Source of the DNA: UBA2112 sp964596695
Lineage (GTDB): Bacteria > Patescibacteriota > Saccharimonadia > Saccharimonadales > Saccharimonadaceae
DNA: 55,837 nucleotides
Direction: 5' to 3'
NCBI GenBank assembly: GCA_964596695.1
Contig: CAZQVE010000006.1
Coordinates: 1 to 55,837 of the forward strand
In this document: in pieces, positions 1 to 8,515 of the stretch
Layout: every line of letters begins with the position of its first letter
How positions within the stretch are numbered: the stretch's first letter is position 1
Notes under the pieces: generated by a model
What the model saw: only the letters and a program-made list of their open reading frames with translations
The model's database searches: none
What the model was told of the DNA's origin: nothing
Position numbers and translations under genes: made by a program

Positions 1-99
1 CAGAGGTTTTTGAGAAACGATGGTAGCGACGTTGCGATTTGAACTGGAATTCAAGGCTCGTACATTGCTTTTTTATAAGATATATGTTAGAATATAAAA

Positions 100-585
100 A
101 TGAATAACATGAATAGATATATCGCTCCAGCAATTATAACTACCAGCTTATTAACCGCACCGCTCAGTGCTGCGGAGTCCTTCCCCTCTGTTCATGTTGA
201 TCCAATTGACAAAAGTCAAGAAAATCACCCCGCCGAGGATGGCAATAGACCAGATATCCATGTTGAATGGGATGGTACCGTCTTTGAAGCGACCCCTGAT
301 CCCGGTAGATACGATTCTGCCAATGGGTACGGCTACATTAACCTTCACCCGATTGGAATGATTACATCGCAGGCTCTTAAAGGCTTTATCGATTGGGAGA
401 AGTCTTTCTATCCAGATGAAACTTTGGAAAATGGCGCAATAATATTTAAACAGGGTAATGTCGAAGGTTGCGAAGCCAGGGTTACTCGCGAAGGCGGAGA
501 CGCCTGGTCGTTCCCTGCTGCATCTGGCGAAGGGGTACCTGAAGAGTATTGCCAAGACATCGGCCACCTCGCCTTACCTCAATAG
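100..585 (+). CDS. Exported hypothetical protein (161 aa)
   Basis: The N-terminus has a short polar region, a hydrophobic stretch to about residue 22 and an AXA-like site (LSAAES), so this is probably a secreted protein with a type I signal peptide. The mature part is acidic and aromatic-rich with two cysteines near the C-terminus (about residues 124 and 151) that could form a disulphide. A TAGAAT -10 box at 88-93 lies 6 nt before the ATG with no SD, so the mRNA is probably leaderless. I do not recognise a family. Confidence 0.6.
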   Translation: MNNMNRYIAPAIITTSLLTAPLSAAESFPSVHVDPIDKSQENHPAEDGNRPDIHVEWDGTVFEATPDPGRYDSANGYGYINLHPIGMITSQALKGFIDWEKSFYPDETLENGAIIFKQGNVEGCEARVTREGGDAWSFPAASGEGVPEEYCQDIGHLALPQ

Positions 586-701
586 ACAACCGAGAACAAA
601 TTTAGTTGATGGTAAAGCTAGAAACGAAGTGGATAGCTATACCATCTTGCGCCACACCGGCCGAGCTTTACCATCTCACCGAAAACGCGTATAAAGAGAG
701 G

Positions 702-1901
702 GTGGACTACTATAACGACAAGCACTGGCGCAAACAGCTGTCGCATAGGCGATCGGGGCGAAGTAAAAGGCCCTTCGTATTCCTCTTGATTATCTTGCTG
801 CTGACCGCAGGGATAGCCACGAGCTGGTGGTTTATAAGCGGTCAGCGAGCAGCCGCGCCGTCACCCGCTACGACGCACTCTGCCACCGAAAAAACACTCC
901 TGGACGGCATGTCTCTGCGCGACAAGGTCGCCAGCCTATTCATGTTCCATACACCCTCGACAGATCCGCAGGTACTTGCCGCGTATTATCAGAAATACAA
1001 GCCAGCCGGCCTGATCTTCATGGACGACAACATCCCCGCCACGCGCGAAGCCATGCAAGCAGAGACCGCCGCGCTGAAGACCGCTAGTAAACTGCCGCCA
1101 CTCATCGCTATCGACGAAGAAGGCGACTCGGTCAAGCGTCTGAACGCCGACACGTTCCCGGGGGCGCTCACCCTGGCAGACTTGCCACCAAGCGCTGCCA
1201 AAAACGCATTCTCTCAGCGGTCTGACCTGCTGAAAAGTTTCGGATTTAATCTCAATTTTGGCATTATCGCCGACGTAACCGACAACCCGAACTCATATAT
1301 CTTTCCACGCGTGCTTGGCACCACCCCTCAAGCAGCTGCCGATAGGGTAGCGGCCGCCGTCGAGGGCTCAAAGAACCGGACGCTTACCACGCTCAAACAC
1401 TTCCCGGGTCACGGCGAAACTACCGACAATTCGCACGTATCGATTCCAACGGCACAAACGACTATGGCAGACTGGCAAACCGGTCCCGCACTGCCGTTCA
1501 AGGCAGGTATAGACGCCGGTGCCGACTTCGTAATGTTCGGTCAGCTGCGCTATTCGGCGGTCGACACGCAGCCAGCAACGCTCTCTGCGACGTGGCACCA
1601 AACGCTCCGCGACAAGCTCGGCTTTAAGGGTCTCGCCATCACAGACGACATGATCATGCTACTCGACTCCGGCAACCCCGATTATGCCGACCCCGTAGCC
1701 AACGCTGTCGCCGCGCTGAAGGCTGGCAACGATATCGTGCTCTACGTACTCGACCATAACAGTGACGCCTCGCAAATAGACCCAGACACGCTCATCGACG
1801 GCGTGGTCGCCGCAGTGAAGGACGGCCAGCTCAGCCAGTCGGTGATCGATCGGCACGCCCGTGCGGTACTAAGTGTCCGCCAAGAACTCGCGGACCGCTA
1901 A
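702..1901 (+). CDS. Glycoside hydrolase family 3, NagZ-like beta-N-acetylhexosaminidase, membrane anchored
   Basis: The protein carries the GH3 signature KHFPGHG at about residues 232-238, a DNSH element matching the His-containing loop of NagZ-type enzymes, and ITDDM at about 313-317 where the nucleophilic Asp is expected. One membrane segment (about residues 24-46) follows a basic N-terminus, so the catalytic domain is probably outside the membrane. Family role: hydrolysis of beta-N-acetylglucosaminides, typically peptidoglycan or chitin fragments; cell-wall turnover or scavenging is an inference. The frame is open from a TTG at 606, but I prefer GTG 702 because TATAAA at 690-695 sits 6 nt upstream, the same spacing as other leaderless genes here. 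An ATG at 609 is the alternative. Confidence 0.85.
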   Translation: MDYYNDKHWRKQLSHRRSGRSKRPFVFLLIILLLTAGIATSWWFISGQRAAAPSPATTHSATEKTLLDGMSLRDKVASLFMFHTPSTDPQVLAAYYQKYKPAGLIFMDDNIPATREAMQAETAALKTASKLPPLIAIDEEGDSVKRLNADTFPGALTLADLPPSAAKNAFSQRSDLLKSFGFNLNFGIIADVTDNPNSYIFPRVLGTTPQAAADRVAAAVEGSKNRTLTTLKHFPGHGETTDNSHVSIPTAQTTMADWQTGPALPFKAGIDAGADFVMFGQLRYSAVDTQPATLSATWHQTLRDKLGFKGLAITDDMIMLLDSGNPDYADPVANAVAALKAGNDIVLYVLDHNSDASQIDPDTLIDGVVAAVKDGQLSQSVIDRHARAVLSVRQELADR

Positions 1902-1961
1902 ATTTGCCACACGACACCGCAAGGAGTATAATCGCCCCCACTAGCTAACGGAGACAAAGCC

Positions 1962-2534
1962 ATGGGAGAATACGAGAAACATCCACTGAATATCGGTATC
2001 GCAGTTGCCGAGAATGTTATCAAAGGATTCGACCCAGATGTCTTCAAAGACCAAAACGGCGCACCTCTACGCATATGCCGCAATACCGCTATGGCTCGCG
2101 CCGCATTTGACCAGACAGTCCAGATACTCACAAGTCTGAAGGAAACAGAAGAAGCCAACCAAGTCATAATGATGGATGGCGATGTCGCCCCTGAAGAAGC
2201 GGTGGCACCCGCCATGCTCGCCGCGGAAGCACCAAGTGCCGTAGAGAGCGATCAATCCGCCCCCGATAAGCCTGAGGAGAACACAGGTGACCCCGACGAA
2301 GAGGATCAACCAATGCGCATCGCCCTGAGCCAAGAGCAACTTCAAGCGCTCTTTGGCGGAGAAGACGCGGATCCAGATATAAACGCGTGTTTTCAGATTG
2401 CCATGAACCTGCTGTCGGTCAATACGCCGGCCGGCCCAGAGACGGTCTTCCCGAACGGCCACAGGGGCTTTGTTACTTCACGAAAAGAGAATAGCAACAA
2501 CAATTCTAGTAGCGGCACCGGTCAATACCTCTAG
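1962..2534 (+). CDS. Acidic hypothetical protein (190 aa)
   Basis: Not recognised. The N-terminal 75 residues look helical. A low-complexity Ala/Glu/Pro/Asp linker (about 72-115) follows, then a short second folded segment with a LSQEQLQALF helix, and a Ser/Asn-rich C-terminal tail. GGAGA about 9 nt before the ATG is an SD, so this belongs to the SD-led class of this window. It follows the GH3 gene by about 60 bp on the same strand and could be read from the same transcript or its own promoter. Confidence 0.6.
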   Translation: MGEYEKHPLNIGIAVAENVIKGFDPDVFKDQNGAPLRICRNTAMARAAFDQTVQILTSLKETEEANQVIMMDGDVAPEEAVAPAMLAAEAPSAVESDQSAPDKPEENTGDPDEEDQPMRIALSQEQLQALFGGEDADPDINACFQIAMNLLSVNTPAGPETVFPNGHRGFVTSRKENSNNNSSSGTGQYL

Positions 2535-2567
2535 AATTTCTTTCCGAACCACACCGATAGCGCTCAA

Positions 2568-2607
2568 ATTCATAAAAATGCTCCACGTGTAGGGCATATT
2601 TATGAAT
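2568..2607. repeat. AT-rich inverted repeat between two genes
   Basis: ATTCATAAAAATGC (2568-2581) and GCATATTTATGAAT (2594-2607) are inverted copies with a single A/A mismatch and a 12-nt loop. It lies in a 180-bp AT-rich gap. It could be the terminator of the upstream gene or an operator for the PAS gene; there is no T-run typical of an intrinsic terminator. Confidence 0.5.
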
Positions 2608-2718
2608 AGCTATTGCATATTTAAATAATTTATGCTATAATTAGATATAGTATATAGCAGACACACATCTTACGTTTGCTTATATTTATGCAATATCATA
2701 ATTTACAAGGTGTCCACA

Positions 2719-3126
2719 GTGATTTTCTATGACAACATCAATGAAATGACTCTTTTCAATGACGCGATGGAAGCAAGCGGCATGGCTTGGTGGCTCTTCG
2801 AATACCCAAGCGGACTTATCTTCTTCAATCCCAACAAACTCAAGATGCTCGGCTACAACACCAAAGACGCCGACAAGTTTGTTCACCTCAGTTCGTTCAG
2901 CGATTTACTTCATCCAAAGGACCGTGAGAAAGCCATGAAGGCTCTCGAGGATTACCTAGCTGGCAAAACGAAAGATTATCACGTCGACTACCGAATGAAG
3001 GCGAAAAATGGCAAATACAAGCACTTTTTCGACCGCGGCAAGATCGTCGGCAAGAACAAAAAGGGCGACTTAGCCGTCGCTGGCTTTGCCATGGATCTGT
3101 CTAAGACCAATCTGACGGCCGCTTAG
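2719..3126 (+). CDS. Stand-alone PAS domain protein
   Basis: About 135 residues matching a single PAS fold of the PAS_3 kind: an N-terminal helix with MAWWLFEYPSG, FFNPNKLKMLGY, then LLHPKDREKAMKALEDYL and VDYRMKAKNGKYKHFFDRGKI, which is the usual PAS/PAC order. No kinase, GGDEF or DNA-binding output domain is attached, so it is probably a ligand- or partner-binding sensor working in trans. I chose GTG 2719 because AAGG (2707-2710) is 8 nt upstream; the upstream GTG at 2710 overlaps that SD. A weak hairpin (3152-3169) follows the stop. Confidence 0.75.
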   Translation: MIFYDNINEMTLFNDAMEASGMAWWLFEYPSGLIFFNPNKLKMLGYNTKDADKFVHLSSFSDLLHPKDREKAMKALEDYLAGKTKDYHVDYRMKAKNGKYKHFFDRGKIVGKNKKGDLAVAGFAMDLSKTNLTAA

Positions 3127-3186
3127 TCTAAACTATTGATTCTCCATAATTCATAAAACACCGGTTTTATATGCTATATTCATGGC

Positions 3187-3978
3187 ATGGAACGGCCGGA
3201 AATCACGGTTGAAAACTACCAAGAGGTCTATGACTATTATCGACAATGTGAACAACCGGCCAGGATACTCAAGCTAGCCTACGCCGCATTTAACGGTATA
3301 CTACACCCGCGCGTCGACCTGGCAGAGGGTACTCAGGATGATCTCGACCGTATCAAGGACGAGACTATACCGCATTTTTGTATCTTTAACCATCTGTCCA
3401 AGTTCGACTATTTCATCTTCGCATCCACGCTGTACCAGATCGCACCCGATGATATAGGCACTATCCGTACCATGGGTGCTGATTTTAATTTCCGTTGGCC
3501 GCAGCGGCGCCAACTCAAGGAGAAACGCACGTTTCAGCTCGGTGCCGGGCGGATTACGGATTACACCGGTGGAATACCGGTTTTTCGCAGCTTGGAGTAT
3601 CCAGATGTCGACCTGCACCCCGTGCAGGAAGAGCTGTTCAACTGTATCCGCGACAGCTTGGCCGCCGGACAAAAAGCCGCTGCCGCGCCCGAAGGCAAGA
3701 TTAACTACGACAACCCGACGACATTGATGAAATTCCGTTCTGGTGTCGCCGAAGTAGTCCACCGGACGACCAAGCTGCTCGATAGGGAAGCGGGCATTAC
3801 ACCGATCGGCTTTTGCTACAAACGTGATCCCACCGTACGGCGCAACAAAGGCAAAAACGCCAGCGTGCATATCGGCCGGACGCTATTCGTGCCACCAGGT
3901 ATGGAAGTCCCAGAGATTACCGAGCAGGCGCGCGATAACTTGCAACACGCCGCCACGACGGCGTACGAACGCTACTAA
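3187..3978 (+). CDS. PlsC-type 1-acyl-glycerol-3-phosphate acyltransferase
   Basis: The acyltransferase HX4D motif is present as NHLSKFD (about 68-74), and APEGK plus KFRSGVAEV further on correspond to the substrate-binding EGxR-like and later blocks of the PlsC/LPLAT superfamily. Family role: transfer of an acyl chain to a (lyso)phospholipid precursor at the membrane. Length (263 aa) is normal. TATATT at 3175-3180 is 6 nt before the ATG, suggesting a leaderless mRNA. A strong bidirectional terminator follows. The exact acyl acceptor cannot be read from sequence. Confidence 0.8.
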   Translation: MERPEITVENYQEVYDYYRQCEQPARILKLAYAAFNGILHPRVDLAEGTQDDLDRIKDETIPHFCIFNHLSKFDYFIFASTLYQIAPDDIGTIRTMGADFNFRWPQRRQLKEKRTFQLGAGRITDYTGGIPVFRSLEYPDVDLHPVQEELFNCIRDSLAAGQKAAAAPEGKINYDNPTTLMKFRSGVAEVVHRTTKLLDREAGITPIGFCYKRDPTVRRNKGKNASVHIGRTLFVPPGMEVPEITEQARDNLQHAATTAYERY

Positions 3979-3979
3979 T

Positions 3980-4013
3980 ACAAAAAGCCCGCCGTTACGG
4001 CGGGCTTTTTGTA
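3980..4013. terminator. Bidirectional intrinsic terminator
   Basis: A GCCCGCC/GGCGGGC stem is flanked by A5 and T5 tracts, so it works on both strands. It separates the acyltransferase gene from the convergent ABC exporter operon. Confidence 0.93.
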
Positions 4014-4024
4014 TGTCGGGACGC

Positions 4025-4843
4025 TTACGCCTTACGCATGTAGGCGCGGACCGTCAGCGGTGCGAATATCAGCACGATAACGGCGGCAGTTCCCAGGCAA
4101 AGCCAGAAGTCGGTTCCGATCGCACCGTGGTTCGCTAGCTCGCGCACAGCGGCCACGAGGTGGGAGATAGGGTTGATATTGACGAACACTTGCAGCCAGT
4201 TAGGCAGCGTGTCGACCGGTACAAAAGCGTTGCTCAGGAATGTCAGCGGAAAGATGAATAGGAAGGCGATAGCCTGCACACTGGCGGCACTGCGCGCCAT
4301 CACGCCGATTAGGGCGAATACCCAGCTGAGGCACCATGCTACGCCAATGGCAAGCAAGCTACCCGCAACGATACCAAGGATACCGCCACCCGGATGATAG
4401 CCCATGAAAAAGCCCGTCGCGAATGTCAGCACCGCTACGATTAGGTAGCGCGTGGTATCAGCCAAGAGCGCTCCAGCCAGTGGTGCGATACGGGCGATAG
4501 GGAGGCTCTTAAAGCGGTTAAACACACCTTTGTCCATATCTTCACGCAATTGCTGACCCGTAACTTGGCTCGTGGTCAGAATTGACATCGCCAGAATACC
4601 CGGAATCAACGCCGGCAGGTACGCAGCCACGTTACCGCTGATCGCACCGCCGAACAAGTAGCCGAACATGATCGGGAACAAAATCGGCTGGATCAGCACG
4701 TCGGCAAACTGCTCGGGCGTACGCCGCATTTTCAGCAAGTTCCGATACGCCATCGTTATCGTGTCACGCAAGACTTGCGTGAGCGGCGCGTGGTTTTTGA
4801 GCGTGCGCTCGTGCGCCGGTGTTATCGTTGCTTGATTTTCCAT
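4025..4843 (-). CDS. ABC-2 type exporter permease (DrrB-like)
   Basis: A 272-residue membrane protein with about six hydrophobic segments and the ABC-2 arrangement: a cytoplasmic N-terminus with RTPEQFADVLIQPILFPIMF before the first membrane segment, and the conserved FLSNAFVP block between late segments. It is the membrane subunit for the ATPase encoded immediately upstream; the stop and start codons overlap. Family role: efflux of drugs, antibiotics or lipids. It is the last gene of the PadR-ABC operon. Confidence 0.88.
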   Translation of the reverse strand: MENQATITPAHERTLKNHAPLTQVLRDTITMAYRNLLKMRRTPEQFADVLIQPILFPIMFGYLFGGAISGNVAAYLPALIPGILAMSILTTSQVTGQQLREDMDKGVFNRFKSLPIARIAPLAGALLADTTRYLIVAVLTFATGFFMGYHPGGGILGIVAGSLLAIGVAWCLSWVFALIGVMARSAASVQAIAFLFIFPLTFLSNAFVPVDTLPNWLQVFVNINPISHLVAAVRELANHGAIGTDFWLCLGTAAVIVLIFAPLTVRAYMRKA

Positions 4844-5805
4844 TACGCGTCCTCCTTTTCTGCGGGTTTGCCCGTAATCATCAAGAATACTTCGTCAAGC
4901 GTCGGTTTCTGGACACTCATTTCGTTCAAATGCACGCCCTCTTTACGGAGTGCTAGTAGCACGTCGGTAATTTTCTCCGGATCAGCCATTGGCGCAGCCA
5001 GTAGTGTCGGCTCAGGGTTGGTCGGCTTGGCGTCCAAGACGTCGCCGACGATTTTCTTGGCTTTTGGCATAGCGGCTTTGTCCTGCAAATGCAGTTGCAA
5101 CGTCGCGGTGCCTATATTTGCCTTTAGCTCGTCTGCCGTACCTTCGGCAACTACCTTGCCATGATCGATCACGGCGATACGGTCGGCCAGTTGGTCGGCC
5201 TCGTCGAGATACTGCGTGGTCAACAGGATGGTCGAGCCGCCCTTTACTAGTCGGCGAATCGTGTCCCACATTTGGTTGCGGGTACGCGGGTCGAGACCGG
5301 TCGTCGGCTCGTCCAGAAAGATCAGCGGTGGCTGGGCGAGTAGGCTAGCAGCCAAGTCGAGCCGTCGTCGCATACCGCCAGAAAATTTACTCAGCGGACG
5401 CTTGGCTGCCTCAGTCAGGCTGAATTCCTCCAGCAGTTCGGCGGCCTTTTTCTTAGCTTCGCGGTGGCTCAATCCTAATAGCTTCCCGAAGATGACGAGA
5501 TTTTCCGTCGCCGAGAGTGCCTCATCGACACTGGCGTCCTGACCGGTTACGCCAATCAGCTGTCGCACGATTTGCGCCTCATGTACGATATCGTGTCCGA
5601 ATATCTTCGCGCTGCCACCGTCGGGCCGCATAAGTGTCGCCAGCATATTTATCGTCGTACTTTTGCCGGCGCCGTTCGGTCCGAGCACGGCATAAATACT
5701 GCCGGTCGGTACCTTCAGGTCGACGCCGTCAACGGCGCGGTTATCGCCAAAGACTTTGACGAGGTCCTTTGCCTCAACGGCTAATTCTTGGTTTTGTTTT
5801 GCCAT
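4843..5805 (-). CDS. ABC exporter ATP-binding subunit (DrrA-like)
   Basis: Contains Walker A GPNGAGKST (about 42-50), a Q-loop VTGQD, the signature SGGMRRRLDLA, Walker B LIFLDEPTTGLDP and the switch region of DrrA/NodI-type exporters, followed by the usual C-terminal extension of about 90 residues. It energises the adjacent ABC-2 permease. Start and stop codons overlap on both sides (with permease and PadR gene), so the three genes form one translationally coupled operon. The substrate is unknown. Confidence 0.92.
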   Translation of the reverse strand: MAKQNQELAVEAKDLVKVFGDNRAVDGVDLKVPTGSIYAVLGPNGAGKSTTINMLATLMRPDGGSAKIFGHDIVHEAQIVRQLIGVTGQDASVDEALSATENLVIFGKLLGLSHREAKKKAAELLEEFSLTEAAKRPLSKFSGGMRRRLDLAASLLAQPPLIFLDEPTTGLDPRTRNQMWDTIRRLVKGGSTILLTTQYLDEADQLADRIAVIDHGKVVAEGTADELKANIGTATLQLHLQDKAAMPKAKKIVGDVLDAKPTNPEPTLLAAPMADPEKITDVLLALRKEGVHLNEMSVQKPTLDEVFLMITGKPAEKEDA

Positions 5806-6374
5806 TATATTTCTCCTTCCGAAATCGCGTTTAGGCGAGCTTTGAACTGTTCAACTGCTTCGCCCATGGCTTCTTTTTGACTTTTGGTTCCTTTGCGGAA
5901 TATCTGGCGCATCAGCTTAATGACATCTCCCATATCCTTGTGAAATTGACGCTGATAACTATGGTGCAGATTCATGCGTCGCCCTTCGGCGCGGTCGCGG
6001 TCAGCAAAATGCTCGAATCCTGCGCGCAGATGGTCACTCTGTTCTTTGGCGAGCTCGGCGGCTCCACGGCCTTTATCGGTCAGAGTGTATACCTTTTTGC
6101 CGTCTTTTTCGGACGATTCGACCAGCTCTTTTTCCTCGAGTAGCTGCAGAGTAGGGTAGATAGACCCGGCACTCGGACGCCACATACCGTTACTTTTTTC
6201 TTCGAGCTGCGAAATAACTTCATAGCCATGCATCGGCTTTTCAAGCAACAGCTCCAGGATGGCCGGCTCGATCATGCCGCGACGAGCACGAAAGCCGCCC
6301 GAACCAAAATCGCCGCGTGGTGACGGAGGGGGTGGAGGCGGGGGGTAGGCGCCATCATATCTTGGGTGAAACAT
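5805..6374 (-). CDS. PadR family transcriptional regulator
   Basis: The winged-helix region is clear (EPAILELLLEKPMHGYEVISQL, here cut by overlap of motifs, then PSAGSIYPTLQLLE and a Tyr/Lys wing), with a helical C-terminal dimerisation part. An unusual Tyr/Pro-rich stretch (PPPPPPPSPRGDF) precedes it. The frame is open to TTG 6395, but AGGA (6381-6384 on this strand) fits ATG 6374 with a 6-nt spacer. It is the first gene of the exporter operon and probably represses it through the two palindromes just upstream. PadR proteins commonly control such exporters. Confidence 0.88.
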   Translation of the reverse strand: MFHPRYDGAYPPPPPPPSPRGDFGSGGFRARRGMIEPAILELLLEKPMHGYEVISQLEEKSNGMWRPSAGSIYPTLQLLEEKELVESSEKDGKKVYTLTDKGRGAAELAKEQSDHLRAGFEHFADRDRAEGRRMNLHHSYQRQFHKDMGDVIKLMRQIFRKGTKSQKEAMGEAVEQFKARLNAISEGEI

Positions 6375-6400
6375 ACGCATTCCTTTCGTTATCAATAGTT

Positions 6401-6440
6401 AGCGATATATCGTTACTGAGTGTACTAACGATATATCGTT
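6401..6440. promoter_or_regulatory. Tandem palindromic operator of the PadR/ABC operon
   Basis: AGCGATATATCGTT (6401-6414) and AACGATATATCGTT (6427-6440) are two near-identical palindromes with centres 26 bp apart, directly upstream of the PadR start. ACGATATATCGT is a perfect dyad. The position and symmetry fit autoregulation by the dimeric PadR protein. Confidence 0.8.
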
Positions 6441-6496
6441 ATGTCAACACTTTCTTATTTTTGTCATAGATATTTGATTATTTACACCTACGATGG

Positions 6497-6546
6497 TATA
6501 GTAAGTGGCATAATGCCCGAAGGACGGGCAGTACCTACCCGAGGAG
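6497..6546 (+). promoter_or_regulatory. Promoter, 5' UTR hairpin and SD of a small-gene cassette
   Basis: TATAGT (6497-6502) is followed by a TGCCCG/CGGGCA hairpin (6514-6530) starting about five nt after the expected transcription start, then GAGGAG (6541-6546) six nt before ATG 6553. This is a well-defined example of the SD-led cassette class. Confidence 0.6.
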
Positions 6547-6552
6547 AAACTC

Positions 6553-6798
6553 ATGAGCAACGTGAAGTTGTGGCCGGACTCAGTGCCGCGAAATCACAAC
6601 CCGATATGCATGGTGACCGCAAGCGACCAAGGTGAAAGGTACGACGCCGTGTTCAAGAGCGTCTGCAATCAGCTCATCGAAAGGCTGGACGAGGTCGACG
6701 GCACCGCCGTCTTCAACTTCTGCTTCGCGATGACTGAAAGTACCAACGGGTACTACACGATCATCGCGACCGGCACCGCCGCCGAACCCATCCATTGA
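6553..6798 (+). CDS. Small hypothetical protein (81 aa)
   Basis: Not recognised. It contains a helical segment (AVFKSVCNQLIERLDEV) followed by two beta-like strands and three cysteines. The strong SD GAGGAG with a 6-nt spacer fixes the start. It is followed after 32 bp by a small membrane protein gene; the pair forms an operon closed by a 20-bp terminator stem. Confidence 0.65.
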   Translation: MSNVKLWPDSVPRNHNPICMVTASDQGERYDAVFKSVCNQLIERLDEVDGTAVFNFCFAMTESTNGYYTIIATGTAAEPIH

Positions 6799-6830
6799 TG
6801 CTCCGACATCATTAACGAAAGGATAGATTC

Positions 6831-7085
6831 ATGAATGCTCGTGACTTAGCCTGGGCCGCCCTCACTGTCGTGTTGGGGCTCATCGTATTCACCGTCGCGA
6901 CCAACATGTCGGTCGTACAGCAGACGGGCCTCGCGACAAGCCAGGACTACTCGTCGGCATACGCGACGGCTCAGGGTGTCACTGCCGGCGCCTTCGTGAT
7001 CGGCATGGGTATATGGGCTCTTGTGACCACCAACGCCGACCGGCGAGAGCAAGAAATCCAACGCCAGCGCGCCACGCACAAGTAA
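6831..7085 (+). CDS. Small two-segment membrane protein (84 aa)
   Basis: Two hydrophobic segments (about residues 7-25 and 47-65) flank a Gln/Ser/Ala/Tyr-rich loop; the C-terminus is strongly charged (NADRREQEIQRQR) and probably cytoplasmic. AAAGGA at 6818-6823 is 7 nt before the ATG. It is second gene of a two-gene cassette. Function unknown; a holin-like shape is only a superficial resemblance. Confidence 0.65.
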   Translation: MNARDLAWAALTVVLGLIVFTVATNMSVVQQTGLATSQDYSSAYATAQGVTAGAFVIGMGIWALVTTNADRREQEIQRQRATHK

Positions 7086-7099
7086 CACCTCACCGACGC

Positions 7100-7141
7100 A
7101 AAGTCCCATGTTATCGGTTTCAACCGATAACATGGGACTTT
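7100..7141 (+). terminator. Intrinsic terminator with 20-bp perfect stem
   Basis: The arms 7100-7119 and 7122-7141 are perfect inverted copies (AAAGTCCCATG... and ...CATGGGACTTT). It closes the two-gene small-protein cassette. Confidence 0.9.
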
Positions 7142-7181
7142 CCTATTTGTAATATATTACAAAATATGGTATAAACTTGTT

Positions 7182-7664
7182 ATGGAACAATATCCGATTA
7201 CACCGGAGAATATGTCTGACTACCAACGGTTTGCTGTTGAGATTTTCGACGATATCGACACGCTCGTCACCCAGCGGCAAGTGCCGTCGCTCTACAAAAA
7301 GATTGCCGACCGTTACTGCAAAATCGAACTAACGCCTGAAGAGATTGAACTCATCGGCCCCATGCTAGAAACCTATGCGATTGACGCGCCGGAAGCGGCT
7401 AGTATTATCATCCAGGGGCACAACCCTTACGACAGCGACCACGCCGTCAACGGTACGTTCGAAATTACCACTCAGCACAAAAACCTCGAGGGCAGTAACG
7501 TCACTAGCAGATACGGCGTATGGCTGGATACCCGCTACGACCAGGCAATTGAGGCGTTCAAGGACGTTCACACCGCAAGAGAAATGTATTTCAACAACGC
7601 CCGCATTAGCACAGACGAACAACGCGCTCTTCGCGCTATGGTCTCGCTACTCAAGAACCTCTAG
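7182..7664 (+). CDS. Acidic hypothetical protein (160 aa)
   Basis: Not recognised; predominantly helical and acidic with no membrane segment. TATAAA (7170-7175) is 6 nt before the ATG, indicating a leaderless mRNA. Its 3' end overlaps the convergent gene by 18 nt. Confidence 0.62.
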   Translation: MEQYPITPENMSDYQRFAVEIFDDIDTLVTQRQVPSLYKKIADRYCKIELTPEEIELIGPMLETYAIDAPEAASIIIQGHNPYDSDHAVNGTFEITTQHKNLEGSNVTSRYGVWLDTRYDQAIEAFKDVHTAREMYFNNARISTDEQRALRAMVSLLKNL

Positions 7665-8486
7665 CTGCCGTACGCGTTCGTTAATAATCGCGTACATTTC
7701 GCGCAAGTCATTGGCGGTTATATCATAAGCGCCGTGCTCGGCTTCGTCGGCCCGACGCTCAACAGCCAAGTAATATTGCGCCCGCGCGTACTCGAGAATC
7801 ATATACAGCTCTAGTTCGTCGGTCGTACCTTCGGACATCGTTTGTATCTCCGCTAGCTTCATGTCGAGTTCGTATGGCATGAGGTTGCCGTGCAACACCC
7901 GCGCCAAATTGCTCACTTGGCTAGGGTGGACTTTGCTCAGCATTTCGTCCTCTTCCGTATCGTCACCGACGATGTTCACGTAGGATCCACCCCACATTTC
8001 TTGGTCTATACCGATAGTCAAACTGTATGTTTTTACGATTCCATTGTCACAATCCACGAGTCCCATGGACATCGTCGTGTTGTCGCCCAGCTGGACTTCG
8101 GTAAAGGATATGGCGCGTTGTTTGCCGTCGGCGGTTTCGTATTCCGACGAGACAAAACTGCCGTTACACTCGGGAACATCAGAAATCATCGCCATTTCTA
8201 TCATCATTTCTTCGACGGAGCCTACGGACTGCAGCTGCGGATACGTATGCTCCAGTGCATCCATATACAACGCCTGTATTTGGTTGTAAGCAGTGTGCCG
8301 GTTGATCTGCAACGACGAACTCATAGAACTATCAAGAGGCGATTGCAAGTCGCTCCATATTACAGACTGGATGTCCGGATGAGTTTCGTCCTCCAATACA
8401 CGTTGGACAGAACTCAGGACACCAATAATAAGCCATAACTTTTCAGTGGAGTCTGCTGATTCCGAATATCGTTCGACCTCTCTCAT
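7647..8486 (-). CDS. Acidic hypothetical protein (279 aa)
   Basis: Not recognised. Soluble, rich in Asp/Glu/Ser/Met, with helical ends (IIGVLSSVQRVLEDE near the start and ANDLREMYAIINERVRQLE at the end) and a beta-rich middle. No SD is seen before the ATG. It overlaps the previous convergent gene by 18 nt. It belongs to the set of long acidic orphans scattered through this window. Confidence 0.62.
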   Translation of the reverse strand: MREVERYSESADSTEKLWLIIGVLSSVQRVLEDETHPDIQSVIWSDLQSPLDSSMSSSLQINRHTAYNQIQALYMDALEHTYPQLQSVGSVEEMMIEMAMISDVPECNGSFVSSEYETADGKQRAISFTEVQLGDNTTMSMGLVDCDNGIVKTYSLTIGIDQEMWGGSYVNIVGDDTEEDEMLSKVHPSQVSNLARVLHGNLMPYELDMKLAEIQTMSEGTTDELELYMILEYARAQYYLAVERRADEAEHGAYDITANDLREMYAIINERVRQLEVLE

Positions 8487-8515
8487 TGTTACTGTTATAT
8501 CATAACTTCAACAAA

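Noticed and set aside
4173..5542. Plus-strand ORFs opposite the ABC exporter operon
   Set aside because: Ser/Arg-rich antisense shadows of well-defined ABC genes.
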